Assembly: GCF_963576675.1 (NCBI RefSeq) | Contig: NC_088913.1 | Location: 19,604,001-19,668,000 of the forward strand | Direction: 5' to 3' | Length of the DNA stretch: 64,000 nucleotides | Origin: Euphorbia lathyris | Taxonomy: Eukaryota > Streptophyta > Magnoliopsida > Malpighiales > Euphorbiaceae | Shown: piece by piece, positions 11,365-22,625 of the stretch | Position numbering within the stretch: the first letter of the stretch is position 1 | Layout of the letters: each line of letters begins with the position of its first letter | Made by a program: the position numbers and the translations under genes | Notes under the pieces: generated by a model | What the model was told of the DNA's origin: nothing | Database searches by the model: none | Seen by the model: only the letters and a program-made list of their open reading frames with translations

Positions 11365-12378
11365 CATATTTTAATAGAATCCTATTGGGACCTCTTATAA
11401 ATATGTCGATCCCTTTTCCTTCACTACCTAAGCCGTCGTCTACGGAAACTTGCTAGATTTCCTGGGAAATAGTTGTTTGACCCGTTTGGCTCGGTATTTC
11501 AATTAGGAAGTCCGCCAGAGCCTGTGCCTTGAACGCTTTCCTCGGTTCGAACGTGATTACAAACTCCGCAAGGTTTAGGGCCCATTTTGCGGACATATTA
11601 TATGTTTCCGATCATTGGAGAACTTTACGTAATGGTAAGTCTGTCCGTAGATGATGGGGTGACTCTAAAAGTAACGTCGAAGCTTCTGTGCTATGATTAC
11701 TACAGTGAAGGCCATCTTATCTAAATAGGGGTAGTGGGTTTCTACATCCCTTAAAATCCTACTGGCGTAGTAGACGAGGAATTGCTCTCCTTCCTCCTCC
11801 CTTACTAGTACAGTCCCTATGGACTCGTCGGCTACGTTGATATAAAGGAAGAGTGTTTCAACAGATAATGATAGACTAAGAAGCGGAGGGCTTGACAAGA
11901 ATTGCTTTAACCCTTCGAACGATTTTTGGCATTCTTCTGTCCACTTGAAATCTTGTACCCCTTTGAGACTTTTGTAAAAAGGTAGGCATCGCTTTGCCGA
12001 ACAGGATATAAAATGTCCCAAAGCATTGATTTTTCCATTCAACTTTTGGACGTCATTAAGTTTTCTTGGGGGTTTCATGTCGATGATGGTTCAGATCTTA
12101 GAGGGATTAGCTTCTATTCCTCTTTGTGAAATCATGAAACCTAGGAATTTACCCGATTCCACATCGAAGGTGCATTTTTCCGGGTTTTGCTTCAGGTTGT
12201 GTAACTTGAGGGTATTGAAGATGAGTCATAGGTCTTTAGCATGTTCCTCCCCGGTTTCGCTATTGATGATCATGTCATCGACATATACCTCAACCTTATC
12301 TCTGATTAGATCCTTGAAAATTTCATTCACGAGTCGTTGGTACGTTGCGCCTGTACTTTTTAAGCCAAAAGGTATAAC
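11365..12378 (-). pseudogene. Tat-type Ty3/Gypsy pol remnant (RT and RNase H)
   Basis: Read on the - strand from 12378 down, the RT end is visible (VIPFGL near the start, a YVDDM catalytic box, then GKFLGFMISQRGIEANPSKI). A stop falls just before TIIDMKPPRKLNDVQKLNG. The RNase H domain (FLYINVADESIGTVLV, YYASRILRDVETHYPYLDKMAFTVV) and a decayed linker with an AQALADFLIEIP-like stretch follow to 11365. This wording is typical of the Tat lineage, different from the Athila elements around it. The piece is flanked by element A on one side and a Copia LTR on the other, so it was the target of both. Confidence 0.85.
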
Positions 12379-13828
12379 ATGAGTTCATTAGGATTGGGAC
12401 CCGACTTGAGATAACAGTATGGATTGATTTATCTAATGTGTCAACTGTTCATCTCATTGGTATTAGTAGGTATAACTAATCCTCAGACTCAAACATTCGT
12501 TAATTAGTGATTCTGGATCATGGAGTCTGGTACTTTGATTTTGTGCGAGCACAATCCAACAGGTGAGAGCCTGGGGTGTGTGAGAGCAGGGTTGGGTATC
12601 ACACAAAGTAATTGCAGAATAGTTAATGTCAGATTGAGCATTCGTCACTCCGGATAAGTGGGAGATATATCCAAATGGCCGCTTGTGGTGAATTAACTGA
12701 AATCCTTGCAAGGTGATAGAGTTAAGAGTAGAAATGAACATTTCACTTAACTTATCTTTCAGAGTGAATTCAACCTGTACAAGTAAAACCGGACTCTTCG
12801 TTATATGTAACCTTGACACGTTCCATGGTTATAAGGAATTGACCGACAGGATATAGTTGATGAAGGATCATATTATACTGTACCTAATGCAGAAAGGTTA
12901 ACGTCGGTTATCAACCTGACTTCTTAATTGCTCTAGGGGAATATCATAGGTTCTGCTAGTAACAGTTCGCGACGGTATTCCGTTATATATATGTTGGAAT
13001 TAATCGTGATGAATTAATCTCAAAGGATATATACGGCTAGTGGCAATAAAGGACCTAATGGGTTGCATATGGGACTTGGAACTAGAGAACGAAATTGTAA
13101 TTAGTGAGACACTAATGTATGGGCCGAAATTTGTAATTAAAATTAGGGATGAATTAATTTGATTAATAATTATAATTAGATTATAGTTATAAATTAAATT
13201 AAAGGATTATGTGATAATATTAATTAGAAGTTTTTATGTGATTGAAACTCTAATTAATTATCCCTAACAATAATTAAATTATTAATTTGATTAATAATAA
13301 TTATCTAGATATAATTAGTTATTATTTAGATAATAATAAAGTGTTTATTTAATTATCTAATTAGTAATCCTATTCCGAATAAGATTCTAATTAATTAATT
13401 ACCTAACACAACTAGGATTAGAGTTTTGAGAAGTCTATAAATAGACTCCCTAGCCTACATATTTCGCCCAACACAATAAGAAAGGAGGAGGAACCGTTCC
13501 ATCTTCGTCTTGGCTAATTTACATTATTTCTTACTCTCTCTTTCATCTCGTATCGATTTCTGTTAGAGGCAATCATTGTGATTGCTATTATTAAGGTTGA
13601 TTACTGATTAGTTATTCTTTTCTACGTTGTTTCTTTTGTTGTTCGTGATACACGGATTAAGAGTTGTGGGCACTTCGTTTGCAACTGTAGATAGTTCTTC
13701 AGAAAAGGTATTTCACTATATTCCTCTTTATATGAAATAACAATTAACAGATCTTGGAAAAGGGGAAATAGATAAAATAGATAAAATTTTATTAATCCAC
13801 TGCATCTAGGCTTGTCTATTTTCCTTCA
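12379..13828 (+). repeat. Copia 5' LTR (about 1450 bp)
   Basis: It ends in CA one base before the primer-binding site. It contains a clear TATA box (CTATAAATAG, 13435-13444). The start at TGAGTTCATT (12379) is where recognisable Tat sequence ends, so it is an inferred boundary. Part of this LTR (about 12400-12870) is related to 48480-49080. Confidence 0.7.
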
Positions 13829-13829
13829 T

Positions 13830-13840
13830 TGGTATCAGAG
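13830..13840 (+). other. Copia primer-binding site (initiator Met tRNA type)
   Basis: TGGTATCAGAG immediately follows the LTR. This is the usual primer-binding site of plant Copia elements, complementary to the 3' end of initiator tRNA-Met. Confidence 0.85.
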
Positions 13841-14337
13841 TCTATGTTAATCTGTTATTTCATATATGTAAATAAAAGGGTTTTTCAATCAGATTGAATA
13901 GATTTATTGTTAGGTTAATTAATAAATTTGATTTAGTTAATTAATCTAAAGATAAATGGTTAAGATGAAATTAAGATATTTTATGATTCGGTTAATTAAC
14001 AAAGGGTTTGTATAATTAAAACGGTTGATTAAAACAAGGTTTGTATATGTGATATACGTGTTTTGTGGATTAAAGGTTTTAACCGTTTGAATCGTTAAAA
14101 GAATTAATTAGATTAATCTTTGAAAATTTGATTTTGTTAAACGATTTAAACGAAACGGTTAGAATCGATTAATTATTGATATATGTTTGAAAAGGTATAT
14201 ATATTATAAATATGAACTAAGTTTTATAAATATATGTATATACGAATTAAAAGGTTAAAGTTTATTTTAATTTAGAAGTTTTAATTTAAAGACATTGTTT
14301 TTTAAATTTAAATTAATTAAAAAAAAAATTAAATGAA

Positions 14338-14458
14338 CTTTGTGAAGAGCTGCGCAAAACAGTAGCTTGCGCAGCCCTTCACAAAGTTGAAGGTGCTGGG
14401 CGAATGTTGCTGCCCTTTGGCAGCAACATTGCCCAGCGTCGCGGATGTGATCCGCGAC
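14338..14458 (+). other. Three consecutive strong hairpins in the Copia leader
   Basis: Hairpin 1 (14338-14386) has arms CTTTGTGAAG/CTTCACAAAG and GCTGCGCAA/TTGCGCAGC around a 9-base loop. Hairpin 2 (14395-14437) has arms GCTGGGC/GCCCAGC and AATGTTGCTGCC/GGCAGCAACATT with loop CTTT. Hairpin 3 (14438-14458) has arms GTCGCGGAT/ATCCGCGAC with loop GTG. Apart from one opposed A/C pair and one bulged G, the stems are perfect. Confidence 0.8.
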
Positions 14459-15719
14459 AGGGGACAAACCCGTTTTCGTCCCCGTCCCCGTCCCCGTCAC
14501 GTTAATTTTGTTTTTCTGAATTTTTTTTTAAATATTTTGGTTTTTCAGAAAACTAAAATTTATATATAGAATTAATTAATCCACATGATTTAATCGTTGT
14601 CTATTTTAAAATTGTATAGATTGAATTCAGTTGTCTAATTAAGATGTTTTGAGACGGTTAATTAAATAAACTATTTCATTGATACAAAATTAAAATTTAG
14701 AAACAACGAATCACCCCATGTAAATTTATTAATTGTTATAATTAATAAAAGGATGTGGTAATGATATGTGTTTTAATTTGATTTTGCAAACCGTTTTGTG
14801 CTTAATAAATATACTTGATATATTAGTTAATCACTTTAAACGGTTTTGGTAAAATGATTAAACACAATGATGTATAATCTCTCGTCTTAAAAGTTTTGTG
14901 TTCTGGAATTGATTTTACAAAGTTTAATTATTTGTATGTGATACGGTTGAATTAAACACGTTAAATAATCTTGGTAAAATAATTGAACACAAATAATTAA
15001 TATTTTGTATAGTTGTATTTTGAATTGTCTAATTAAGTTTATATTTGATATACTTTAATTAAGATAAAATATAGATGATACAAAATTAATTAAAGGTTAA
15101 TTAGATAGTAAAGTTAATTAAAGGACTGAATTGAAAATGTAATTAATCTAAAGGATTAATTTGATTAACTTAAATATTACATAAAGGGTTTATGTAATCA
15201 ACCAATTAAATTTATTTAATTGAGTCTTTGCATGTTTGGAGTTATGGACATATTTGGACCCTCTATAATAGTTATTTAGTCTTTTGGTATTTTTGGAAAA
15301 TAGGACCTGTGTGTCCTGCCTTATCTACTATCTATTGTAATTTCTCTTCTCATCTAAGTCCTTTCAAATTAGTTGAAGTATTCTTTAGTAGTATAGAAAT
15401 TAATATTGTTGTAATTTCAAGGCGCCATGGAGAAGACAGAGGACCTAAAGAGAAATATGTAATAGTTAGTATTTCCCTAGGTTTGACCTTTTATTCCGTT
15501 TCTGGCTCAACGGAATAATTTAGATAATATGTCCATAACTACCAATGTAAATTGTATGTGTCTGATGAATGCTAAAGCAAATCAAGACTATGTTAGATTA
15601 TGAGACTTTAAATAAAACCCCTCACCAATCAAAAGTTAAGTAAATAAGCAAGTTATTAAAATCGGTTGCCCCTCCCTAATATTCTAGTTCAGCCGGCAGT
15701 ACTGGGGGCCATTGGGTTG

Positions 15720-15994
15720 TTGAGCAAACTCAAGCTCGGGGTCTTATGGTAACACCTGAATTATCGAAAAATTGTTTTTCACGAATATGGGGTAATGCTT
15801 AAATTAGGCTAGAATAATTGGATGAGCAAACTCATGTTGTTCTAACCTAATGGGCAATATGGTTGGGATTGATAGGCGACACATATCAGTTACTAATGTG
15901 GTTAGTAACCCAACAACCTAGAAGTCACATGCTTGATGTGATTGATTACATGAATCTACCTAATGAATGAAACTAGCTTGTTGAGCAAACTCAA
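15720..15994 (+). repeat. Three covarying CAAA-loop hairpins in the Copia leader
   Basis: TTGAG-CAAA-CTCAA occurs at 15720-15733 and 15981-15994, and ATGAG-CAAA-CTCAT at 15822-15835. The outer base pair changes on both sides together. Function is unknown. Confidence 0.6.
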
Positions 15995-16207
15995 GGTGAA
16001 ATTTCAGGAGTTAGAATTCTAGCTCATTAAGGGATTTGTGAATATCCTTCGAATTAATATAGAGGGTTATTAATTTGGTAAAATAGTGGGAGCAATTTAA
16101 AAACATAAAAGACCAACGTATTTAAATTGAAATATATTAAAGCAAATGAATAACATCCGTCACTCTATCTCACTCTCAAGTAAATACTCTGAATCATCAT
16201 ATCTAAA

Positions 16208-16678
16208 ATGGATCTACGTAATATTTTAACCGATAACAAATTGAATAGTTCAAAATTCACCAACTATTTTGGCAAACTCAAAATTGTTTTGAGGTTTCGA
16301 AATGATTGGGTATGTAGATACATTGATACCCATCGTCAAAATTGTTTTGAAGTTCGAAAAGATTGGGCATGCCGATGCCCAATGCCCTAGTAGATGATGC
16401 TCCTGTCAAAAGATTGATGTTTACTAGAAGCACCAATTAGATGACGAACGTACAGGATGTATCACATTTGCAGCTATGGCACTTTGTGTCAAGACGATTT
16501 ACTACATCACCGAAGCTTTCTAGTATTAGATTTGAATTAAGTGTCGACTTAGTTCTGCAGATTTATTCATAAGCTCATCATGAATAAACTCAAAGACCTC
16601 TATAGAAGAGCTCTTGAATATGCTCAAGTCAGTTGAGCCCAAATCTTAAGAAAGTGATGTCAGCACTTGGTATTGAGA
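16208..16678 (+). pseudogene. gag: Copia gag, N-terminal fragment
   Basis: The ATG at 16208 opens MDLRNILTDNKLNSSKFTNYF followed by KLKIVLR, the pattern at the N-terminus of plant Copia gag proteins. The frame is interrupted by TAG at 16388 and becomes hard to follow; a decayed stretch around 16500-16670 keeps LMNKLKDLY-like wording. The sequence ends at the junction with the truncated LTR of element B. Confidence 0.65.
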
Positions 16679-17365
16679 AGTATTAATTCAAGTTCTGATT
16701 TTCTTCTTCAATTCTTTTTATGATTATTGAATCGTATTCGATCTTCTATTGCTAAGTATTTATTCTTGATCCGTAATTGTCTTGAATGAATTACAACAAG
16801 TAGCAAAAATCGATCTTGAGTAATTGAGTTTTTGCTTGAGATTGATTGGGAAGAAAATTCAGCCAATTGCTATTGTTTGTCGACGTTCCTCTCAATAGGA
16901 ATTTATTTGATAAACTTTCTTGATCCTAATGCGGTTATTGAGAAATTGGATATGCTTCATTCCCTTTTCTTGATAACTAGGTTGATTTAGATGCTTCATT
17001 TAAATTAATAAATTAAGAGAAAGTGAAAGAGTGAATTAGGTAATCCTTATACTCTTTAATCAAAGATTTGAATTCTAATTTGTTTATCATTTAAACCAAG
17101 GATCAACGAACACCCAATGAACCCAATCTCTTGAATCAGGCTTTCTCATTATTGAATTCCCATTTACTTTACTTGTTTAATTTGATTTAATCATCCATCA
17201 AAATCAAAACCCCCCTTTTTATTTTATTTGCTAATTTGAATTAAGAGGTTAATTGTTCTCTTGGGATTCGACCTGGTCTTACTATTACTACAAATCAAAT
17301 TGTAGTCCAATAGAGAAATCAGTAAAATTATAAATCTATCTTGGCGGGCTTCGACAGACCCGTCA
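16679..17365 (+). repeat. Truncated 5' LTR of element B
   Basis: It matches 23203-23889 at a constant offset of 6524 bp with no gaps and ends CCGTCA. The match begins at AAGTATTAATTC. Upstream is Copia gag rather than the expected LTR start. Confidence 0.9.
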
Positions 17366-17370
17366 AAATT

Positions 17371-17388
17371 TGGCGCCGTTGCCGGGGA
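17371..17388 (+). other. Primer-binding site of element B (tRNA-Asp type)
   Basis: TGGCGCCGTTGCCGGGGA starts five bases after the LTR and is a perfect tRNA-Asp 3'-end complement as far as I know that tRNA. Confidence 0.9.
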
Positions 17389-17434
17389 ACAATTTAGTTT
17401 CTTGATTCATTTTCCTTTGTTTTTGATACCTTTT

Positions 17435-18562
17435 ATGACCCGCACCTCCCGTGGAAGTGAACGAATATTTATTTCTGAAATAGAAAAAGAAATACGGAGG
17501 TTAAGAAAAGAAACAAAACAAAGGAGTGTTTGTTCATCGTCTTTAGAAAATTTTGAAGAAATCAGAGAAAATTTTATTTTTCAAATTGAGGAAGAGACGA
17601 TGGCTGGAAATAGAACATTAAGGGATTTTGCAGCACCCAATTTAAATCGCCAATCATTTTGCATTGAGTTCCCAAATCCAGAGGTACCTTTTGAACTTAA
17701 ATCTGGATTAATTTACTTACTCCCTTCTTTTCATGGTCTTACAGGTGAAGATCCTCATAAACATTTGAAGGAGTTTCATGTCGTTTGTTTCAGTTTGAAA
17801 CCCGAACGAGTAACCGAAGAGCAAGTTAAACTACGAGCCTTTCCTTTTTCTTTAAAAGATAAAGGTAAGGATTGGTTGTACTATCTTCCATCGGGATCTA
17901 TCACAACATGGACAGAAATGCAAAGGTTATTTCTTGAGAAATTCTTTCCATCTTCACGTGCATCAAATATTAGAAAGGAGATATGTGGAATTAGACAATC
18001 TTGTGGAGAAACCTTATATGAATATTGGGAAAGGTTCAAGCAACTGTGCACTAGTTGCCAACACCATCAAATACCCGAACAACTCCTTATCCAATATTTT
18101 TATGAAGGATTGGCTCCAATTGATAGAAGCATGATTGATGCAGCTAGTGGAGGAGCGTTGGTGAATAAGACACCCGATGAGGCAAGACAATTAATCTCCA
18201 CTATGGCTGAAAACTCCCAACAATTTGGAACAAGATCAAACAGCACCACCAAGCAAGTTAATGAGGTAAATAATTCTAACATTGAAAATAAATTTGCTGA
18301 ATTAGTTTCTTTGGTGCGTCAAATTGCAGCAGACAAAGTGCAACCTGAAAAGGTATGTGGAGTATGTTCAAGTGTGGGACATCATACTGATGAGTGCCCA
18401 TCATTACAAGAAGATTTCCAACATGCAAATGCTATTGGAGGATTTCCAGGACAACCACAACGCAATTATGATCCTTATTCTAACACTTACAATTCAGGAT
18501 GGAGGGATCATCCAAATTTTAATTATGGAAATCAAGGAGGACAGCCAAGGTTTCAAAATTAG
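17435..18562 (+). pseudogene. gag: Element B gag, N-terminal part ending at an in-frame TAG
   Basis: I chose the ATG at 17435 (MTRTSRGSERIF), 46 bases after the primer-binding site. The charged N-terminus with EIEKEIRRLRKE parallels the IDLEIERT region of elements A and C. The gag core (FSLKDKGKDWLYYLPSGSITTW, then FFPSSRASNIRKEI) lies at about residues 145-190. A canonical CX2CX4HX4C zinc knuckle, CGVCSSVGHHTDEC, lies at about 307-320. It ends in TAG (18560-18562), and the next codons continue gag in the same frame, so this looks like one C-to-T change of a glutamine codon. Readthrough is possible but unproven. Confidence 0.85.
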
Positions 18563-20116
18563 TCATATAGTAGACAACCTCAAGTGCACGAACCATATAA
18601 ACCTTCAACCTCTAACTCAGGTATGCCTTTGGAAGACATTGTTAAAAGCCTTGCTGAAAGTACTTTTAAATTTCAACAGAAAATGGAGGCAGAAATTCAG
18701 AATTTGGGAAGCCAAGTGGCTCAATTAGCTACATCAGTTCACAAATTGGAGGCACAAAATTCTGGAAAATTACCTTCCCAAACTACGGTGAACCCAAAGG
18801 AAAATGCTTGTGCAATCACATTAATAAGTGGGGAGGAAGTTCAATCAAGTCCACCTCCAACAAGAGAAGAGAAACAAAAAGAACCACTCTCTGTACCTCA
18901 GAATGATCCTAAGGTAAACTCTAATCCTATTCCATTAATTCCATCTAAATTGGCTCCGTTTCCTTCAGGATTGGCAAAATCAAAGGACAAATATGAGAAA
19001 GAGGTATTGGAAACCTTTCGAAAGGTAGAGGTAAACATTCCACTACTTGATGCAATAAAGAAAATTCCAATGTATGCTAAACTTTTGAAGGAATTTTGCA
19101 CAAATAAGAGAAAATTGAAAATTGATGAAAGAGTAATGGTGGGCAAAAATGTTTCAGCTATGATTAAAAAGAGTCTACCCACTAAATGTAAGGACTCAGG
19201 CATGTTTACAATGCCTTGTGTGATTGGAAATAAACGAATTGAACATGCCATGCTAGATTTAGGAGCATCAATAAATGTAATGCCTTATTCTATTTATAAT
19301 GCTCTTAATTTGGGACCTTTGAAAGAAACTAGGGTAGTGATTCAATTAGCTGATCGTTCTAACTCTTATCCGGAAGGAGTTGTGGAAGATGTTTTGGTGC
19401 AGGTGAATGAATTGATTTTTCCGGTGGATTTCTATATTTTGAAAATGGATAATGATGCATCTGGAAATTCAGCACCTTTGCTACTTGGAAGGCCATTTAT
19501 GAAAACAACAAGAACAAAGATTGATGTTCATGAGGGTACTCTTTCCGTAGAATTTGATGGAGAGATTGTAAAATTTAATATTTTTGATGCCACGAAGTAC
19601 CCCAAAAATTCAGATGTTGTTTATCATGTTGATGTCATTAACTCACTTGTGCAGGAAAATTTTCAAGAAAAAGAGAGTCTATGTGAGTTGGAAGAAGGTG
19701 AACAAGCAAGTGATGATTCATCGAATGAGATGCAAAAAGGTGTAGAAAAATCTGAAATTGAAATGACCAATACTTACAAGAAAATTCTACCTTCTATTTT
19801 GCAGGCTCTAACAGTCGAATTGAATATTTTGCCGGATCATGTGAAGTATGTCTATTTGGGAGAAGATGAGACACTTCCGGTGATAATTGCGAAAGGCTTA
19901 ACTACAGAGCAAGAAGAAAGTTTGATCAAAGTTCTTCAAGGGCACAAAATGGCAATTGGTTGGAATTTACCTGACATTAAAGTTGAGATTAAAAGCGTCG
20001 AGATGGATAAAGTTTTCAAAGTAAATGAGCATCACTTGAAGGTGTTCCATGAAGGCTTCAAAGAGGAACGAGAGCCGGAGATGAGTGTGGGAATTCTACA
20101 CTATGAGAACGATTAG
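18563..20116 (+). pseudogene. Element B gag C-terminus and protease fused to an integrase tail
   Basis: In the same frame as the gag part, 517 codons follow. First is the gag C-terminal coiled region (QNLGSQVAQLATSVHKLEAQNSGKLPSQT, NPKENACAITLISG). Next is the protease with DLGASINVMPYSIY and LLLGRPFMKTTRTKIDV. Then comes the linker that normally leads into RT (AIGWNLPDIK). Instead of RT the frame passes directly into VEIKSVEMDKVFKVNEHHLK, which is integrase C-terminal wording (compare [12 protein letters not shown] in A). RT, RNase H and most of integrase are thus removed by a deletion that kept the frame at about 19980. The product would be a gag-protease protein. Confidence 0.85.
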
Positions 20117-20182
20117 AAAAGGGAGTTCGTCGAGCATAGCGACGTTAAATAATTGCGCTATTGGGAGGCAACCCATTAAATA
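20117..20182 (+). other. Hairpin plus GGGAGGCAACCC motif after the element B ORF
   Basis: Just after the stop lie CGTCG-AGCATAG-CGACG (5-bp stem), TTAAATAA, GCGC and TTGGGAGGCAACCCA, the last able to fold as TGGG/CCCA. I recall similar wording after pol in other plant Athila-like elements, but I cannot check this here. Confidence 0.5.
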
Positions 20183-20806
20183 ACCTTTTTTTAATAGTGT
20201 TAATTTTTAGTTTAAATTTCAGGAGCTAATTTCATTTAAGCCGTGACCACGTGTCAAATTATAACCTTTGTCAAAATAGAAGCAGGAACCAATTTTGTTT
20301 AAACCGTGCCCACGGCTTATGAAAAACTGGTTACAGCTTTTATTGTATTTGTACGTTGACGATTGACATGCCCACGACTTAAACAAATTTAGTCTCTGTT
20401 CTTTTTTTTTTCTTTCACTAACATTTTTTTTCATTTTGTTTTATTTAAATTATTAGTTTTCTTTATTTTATTTATTTATATCATTAGTATAAAAAAAATT
20501 GTTGAAAAAAAAAACGTGATTTACATTAGTTAAGTTAGTTTTATTTTTTTTCTTTCTTTTCTTTTCTTTTTAGTATAAATATTAGTTGTATTGTATTTTA
20601 TTTATTAATATTTTTTTAATTAAAAAAATGAGAAAACCCACTTGATAAGTGCATAGCCCAAAACCTAACTTCTTCTTTCTCATTTTCTTTTGCAGCGCCG
20701 CCGTGAATCATTTCTTTTCTCCTTTGATTTCATCTGATTACTGGAGTCTAAAGGTTTAACTGTCATTTTTTTCTCTCTTCTTCCCATCTGTTCCTTTCTT
20801 AAAGTC
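20183..20806 (+). other. Element B spacer before the small third ORF
   Basis: The spacer is AT-rich and non-coding with long T and A runs. A CCGTG(A/C)CCACG-type phrase recurs near 20239 and 20309, and a related GGCGTGGGCACGT phrase occurs twice near 22818-22890 in the 3' LTR. No gene is seen. Confidence 0.4.
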
Positions 20807-21007
20807 ATGGGAAGGAAGCGCGCCGCTAGAACAACGAAAGTCGATGTTCCACTCGTCCCTTCACCAAAAAAATCAGCAATGTTGGAGGACCCATCAGAGG
20901 ACGTGATCGGAGCAGTCCTTTCTTCCAGTCTCAAGCAGAAAACCAAAGCAAAAGATTCTAAAATTCCTCCTACGAGCAGATCCAAAAGGCAAAAAGGATG
21001 GGTTTAG
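20807..21007 (+). pseudogene. Remnant of the Athila third ORF in element B
   Basis: An ORF of 66 codons begins MGRKRAARTTKVDVPL. The basic start resembles the N-termini of the third ORFs of A (MRTRGSGKH) and C (MTRSKRAAI). It also sits in the same place, between the pol end and the internal polypurine tract. The rest of the domain is missing, so this looks like a vestige. The match is short and I am only moderately sure. Confidence 0.45.
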
Positions 21008-21175
21008 TCCCTTCTTGAAGTTAGGAAACTAACTCACATTGTGGAAGAGCTTTGTAATTTTTTGGGTTTCACTCCACCTCCTCCACCAACTCTTTGATCT
21101 GTTATCGGCATCAGCTCAGTTAAGGGACGTTTTCTATATCTCTATCTTTATCTTTTTGAGCCATTTGCTTGTGCA

Positions 21176-21213
21176 TACATTGGGACAATGTAGATTTTAA
21201 GTGTGGGGAGGGA
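21176..21213 (+). other. GGA-loop hairpin and internal polypurine tract, element B
   Basis: TACATTG pairs with CAATGTA around GGA (21176-21192). GTGTGGGGAGGGA follows at 21201-21213. This is the counterpart of 8656-8696 in element A. Confidence 0.6.
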
Positions 21214-22586
21214 AATCAGTGATTGTAACCAACATCTGCATCAGTTGCCTAAATGTTTCCAAAAAAAAAAAGAAAAAAAAAGTCAAAACAAGATTTGGAA
21301 CTCCATTGCTCTTTTATACAACTGTTTTGCATTGATTTTTAACGTGATATGCATTCTTCAAGTTTAAGTTTTGATGAATGATGAAGGCAAGTATCAAACT
21401 AGATTTTCTTCAAAAATTTGGGCATTTTTGCTAATTTTGACATTGGAATTGGATGAAAAAGTGCAACATTTAACTCTATTTAACATATGTGAGCTTTTGA
21501 GCCTTTTGAGCAATTCATCACTTATTGCTCCATATTTCTTGTTGTGTGTTTAATCAAACATAACTTGTTCATTCTAGAATTTGCTCTTTGATGCATTTCA
21601 AGACCACATAGATGATTGTATGCTTTCAAAATAATTTGGGATTTAGGTATAGCCAATTTTGAATTCTTAAATAGCCTACCCTACTCTTTTCCATTAGTTA
21701 GCCCTTTTGAGCCTCTAGTTTTTTTTTTCTTTCATTAACACACCTCATTTCATCCCTTTCCCTTTCACTTTTATCATTCTAAATTACCCCATTTTTTTAA
21801 GAATTAGTAAGTCGAGTCATTTCTCTGCAATTATCAATATTTTCAGTCAACTATTAGCATAGGTGGGGTAAACTTTTCACCACCCCCTTCTTTTAATGTT
21901 ATGTTTAAAAAAAAAAAGAAAAAAAAATCAAAATAAACAAAGTTCATCCTACAAGAACTTGTTTCATTTTACTCTTCCTATATGAAGTGTCAAGCATTCA
22001 AACGTCATTCCAATATCCTCATTATGCTTGAACACTTATTATCAGTAGCTTATTTCTTAAAGCTATCTCCTTATTTTAGTTGTGTCTTGTTACCTTAAAA
22101 AAAAGAAAAAAAAAGGAAAAAAAAGGGACTGAATTGTCATTTTCGTTAATTGCATACTCACGTTATTTACTTTGGCTTACTATTCTTATTTTCGCCCAAA
22201 ATTTCCTTTCTCTTCACACCCTTACCTAAGCCCCGTTACAACCTTGAACAAAGACCCGTTGATTGATTGCATACTTTCATTCCAAGTGGTGGCGATTTGA
22301 TCTTTGAGCAAACTTATGGTAATAACATGTTTATGTTTTGATTCGAGTGCTTATTGATTACCCTAAACACTTTGAGTGAATAGAGTGAATTCCCTTTGTG
22401 AGAGAGTTAAATTGTGTGCTTTGATTCTAAGGAAAGTGTTGAAAGAAGTTAAATGCTTGTTTTTCTCTATTAAAACCAAATGCTTAGATTACTTGCCTAT
22501 GACTCATTCTTCTTAATGGAAATTCTTGATGCATACTCACTAGTGAGATCGTGTAGATAGTTCTTAATTGAGTTTTGGATGTTCTA
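21214..22586 (+). other. Element B 3' non-coding region
   Basis: This stretch is AT-rich with three separate A-rich runs of the pattern A(n)GA(n) (near 21259, 21909 and 22098). No credible ORF is present. Confidence 0.45.
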
Positions 22587-22625
22587 TATGCTTGAGGACA
22601 AGCATAGTTTAAGTGTGGGGAAGTT
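22587..22625 (+). other. AGGA-loop hairpin and 3' polypurine tract, element B
   Basis: An 8-bp stem, TATGCTTG with CAAGCATA, closes AGGA (22587-22606). AAGTGTGGGGAAGTT follows and abuts the 3' LTR. Confidence 0.75.

Larger units (their letters stand above)
13841..16207 (+). other. Long Copia leader, mostly AT-rich and non-coding
   Basis: Between the primer-binding site and gag is 2.4 kb with no credible ORF. An ORF of 96 codons at 15228-15518 has no family resemblance. The leader is AT-rich except for a GC-rich block at 14338-14500 built of three hairpins and a (CCCCGT)n run. A second zone near 15720-15994 holds three small related hairpins. Confidence 0.6.
12379..16678 (+). mobile_element. 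5' part of a Copia retrotransposon (LTR, leader, start of gag)
   Basis: The sequence has a Copia LTR, an initiator-Met-type primer-binding site, a leader of almost 2.4 kb and the first part of gag. It stops abruptly at the truncated LTR of element B. No pol or 3' LTR of this element is recognisable in the window. Confidence 0.75.

Noticed and set aside
15228..15518. 96-codon ORF in the Copia leader
   Set aside because: No motif, odd composition and no counterpart; likely chance.
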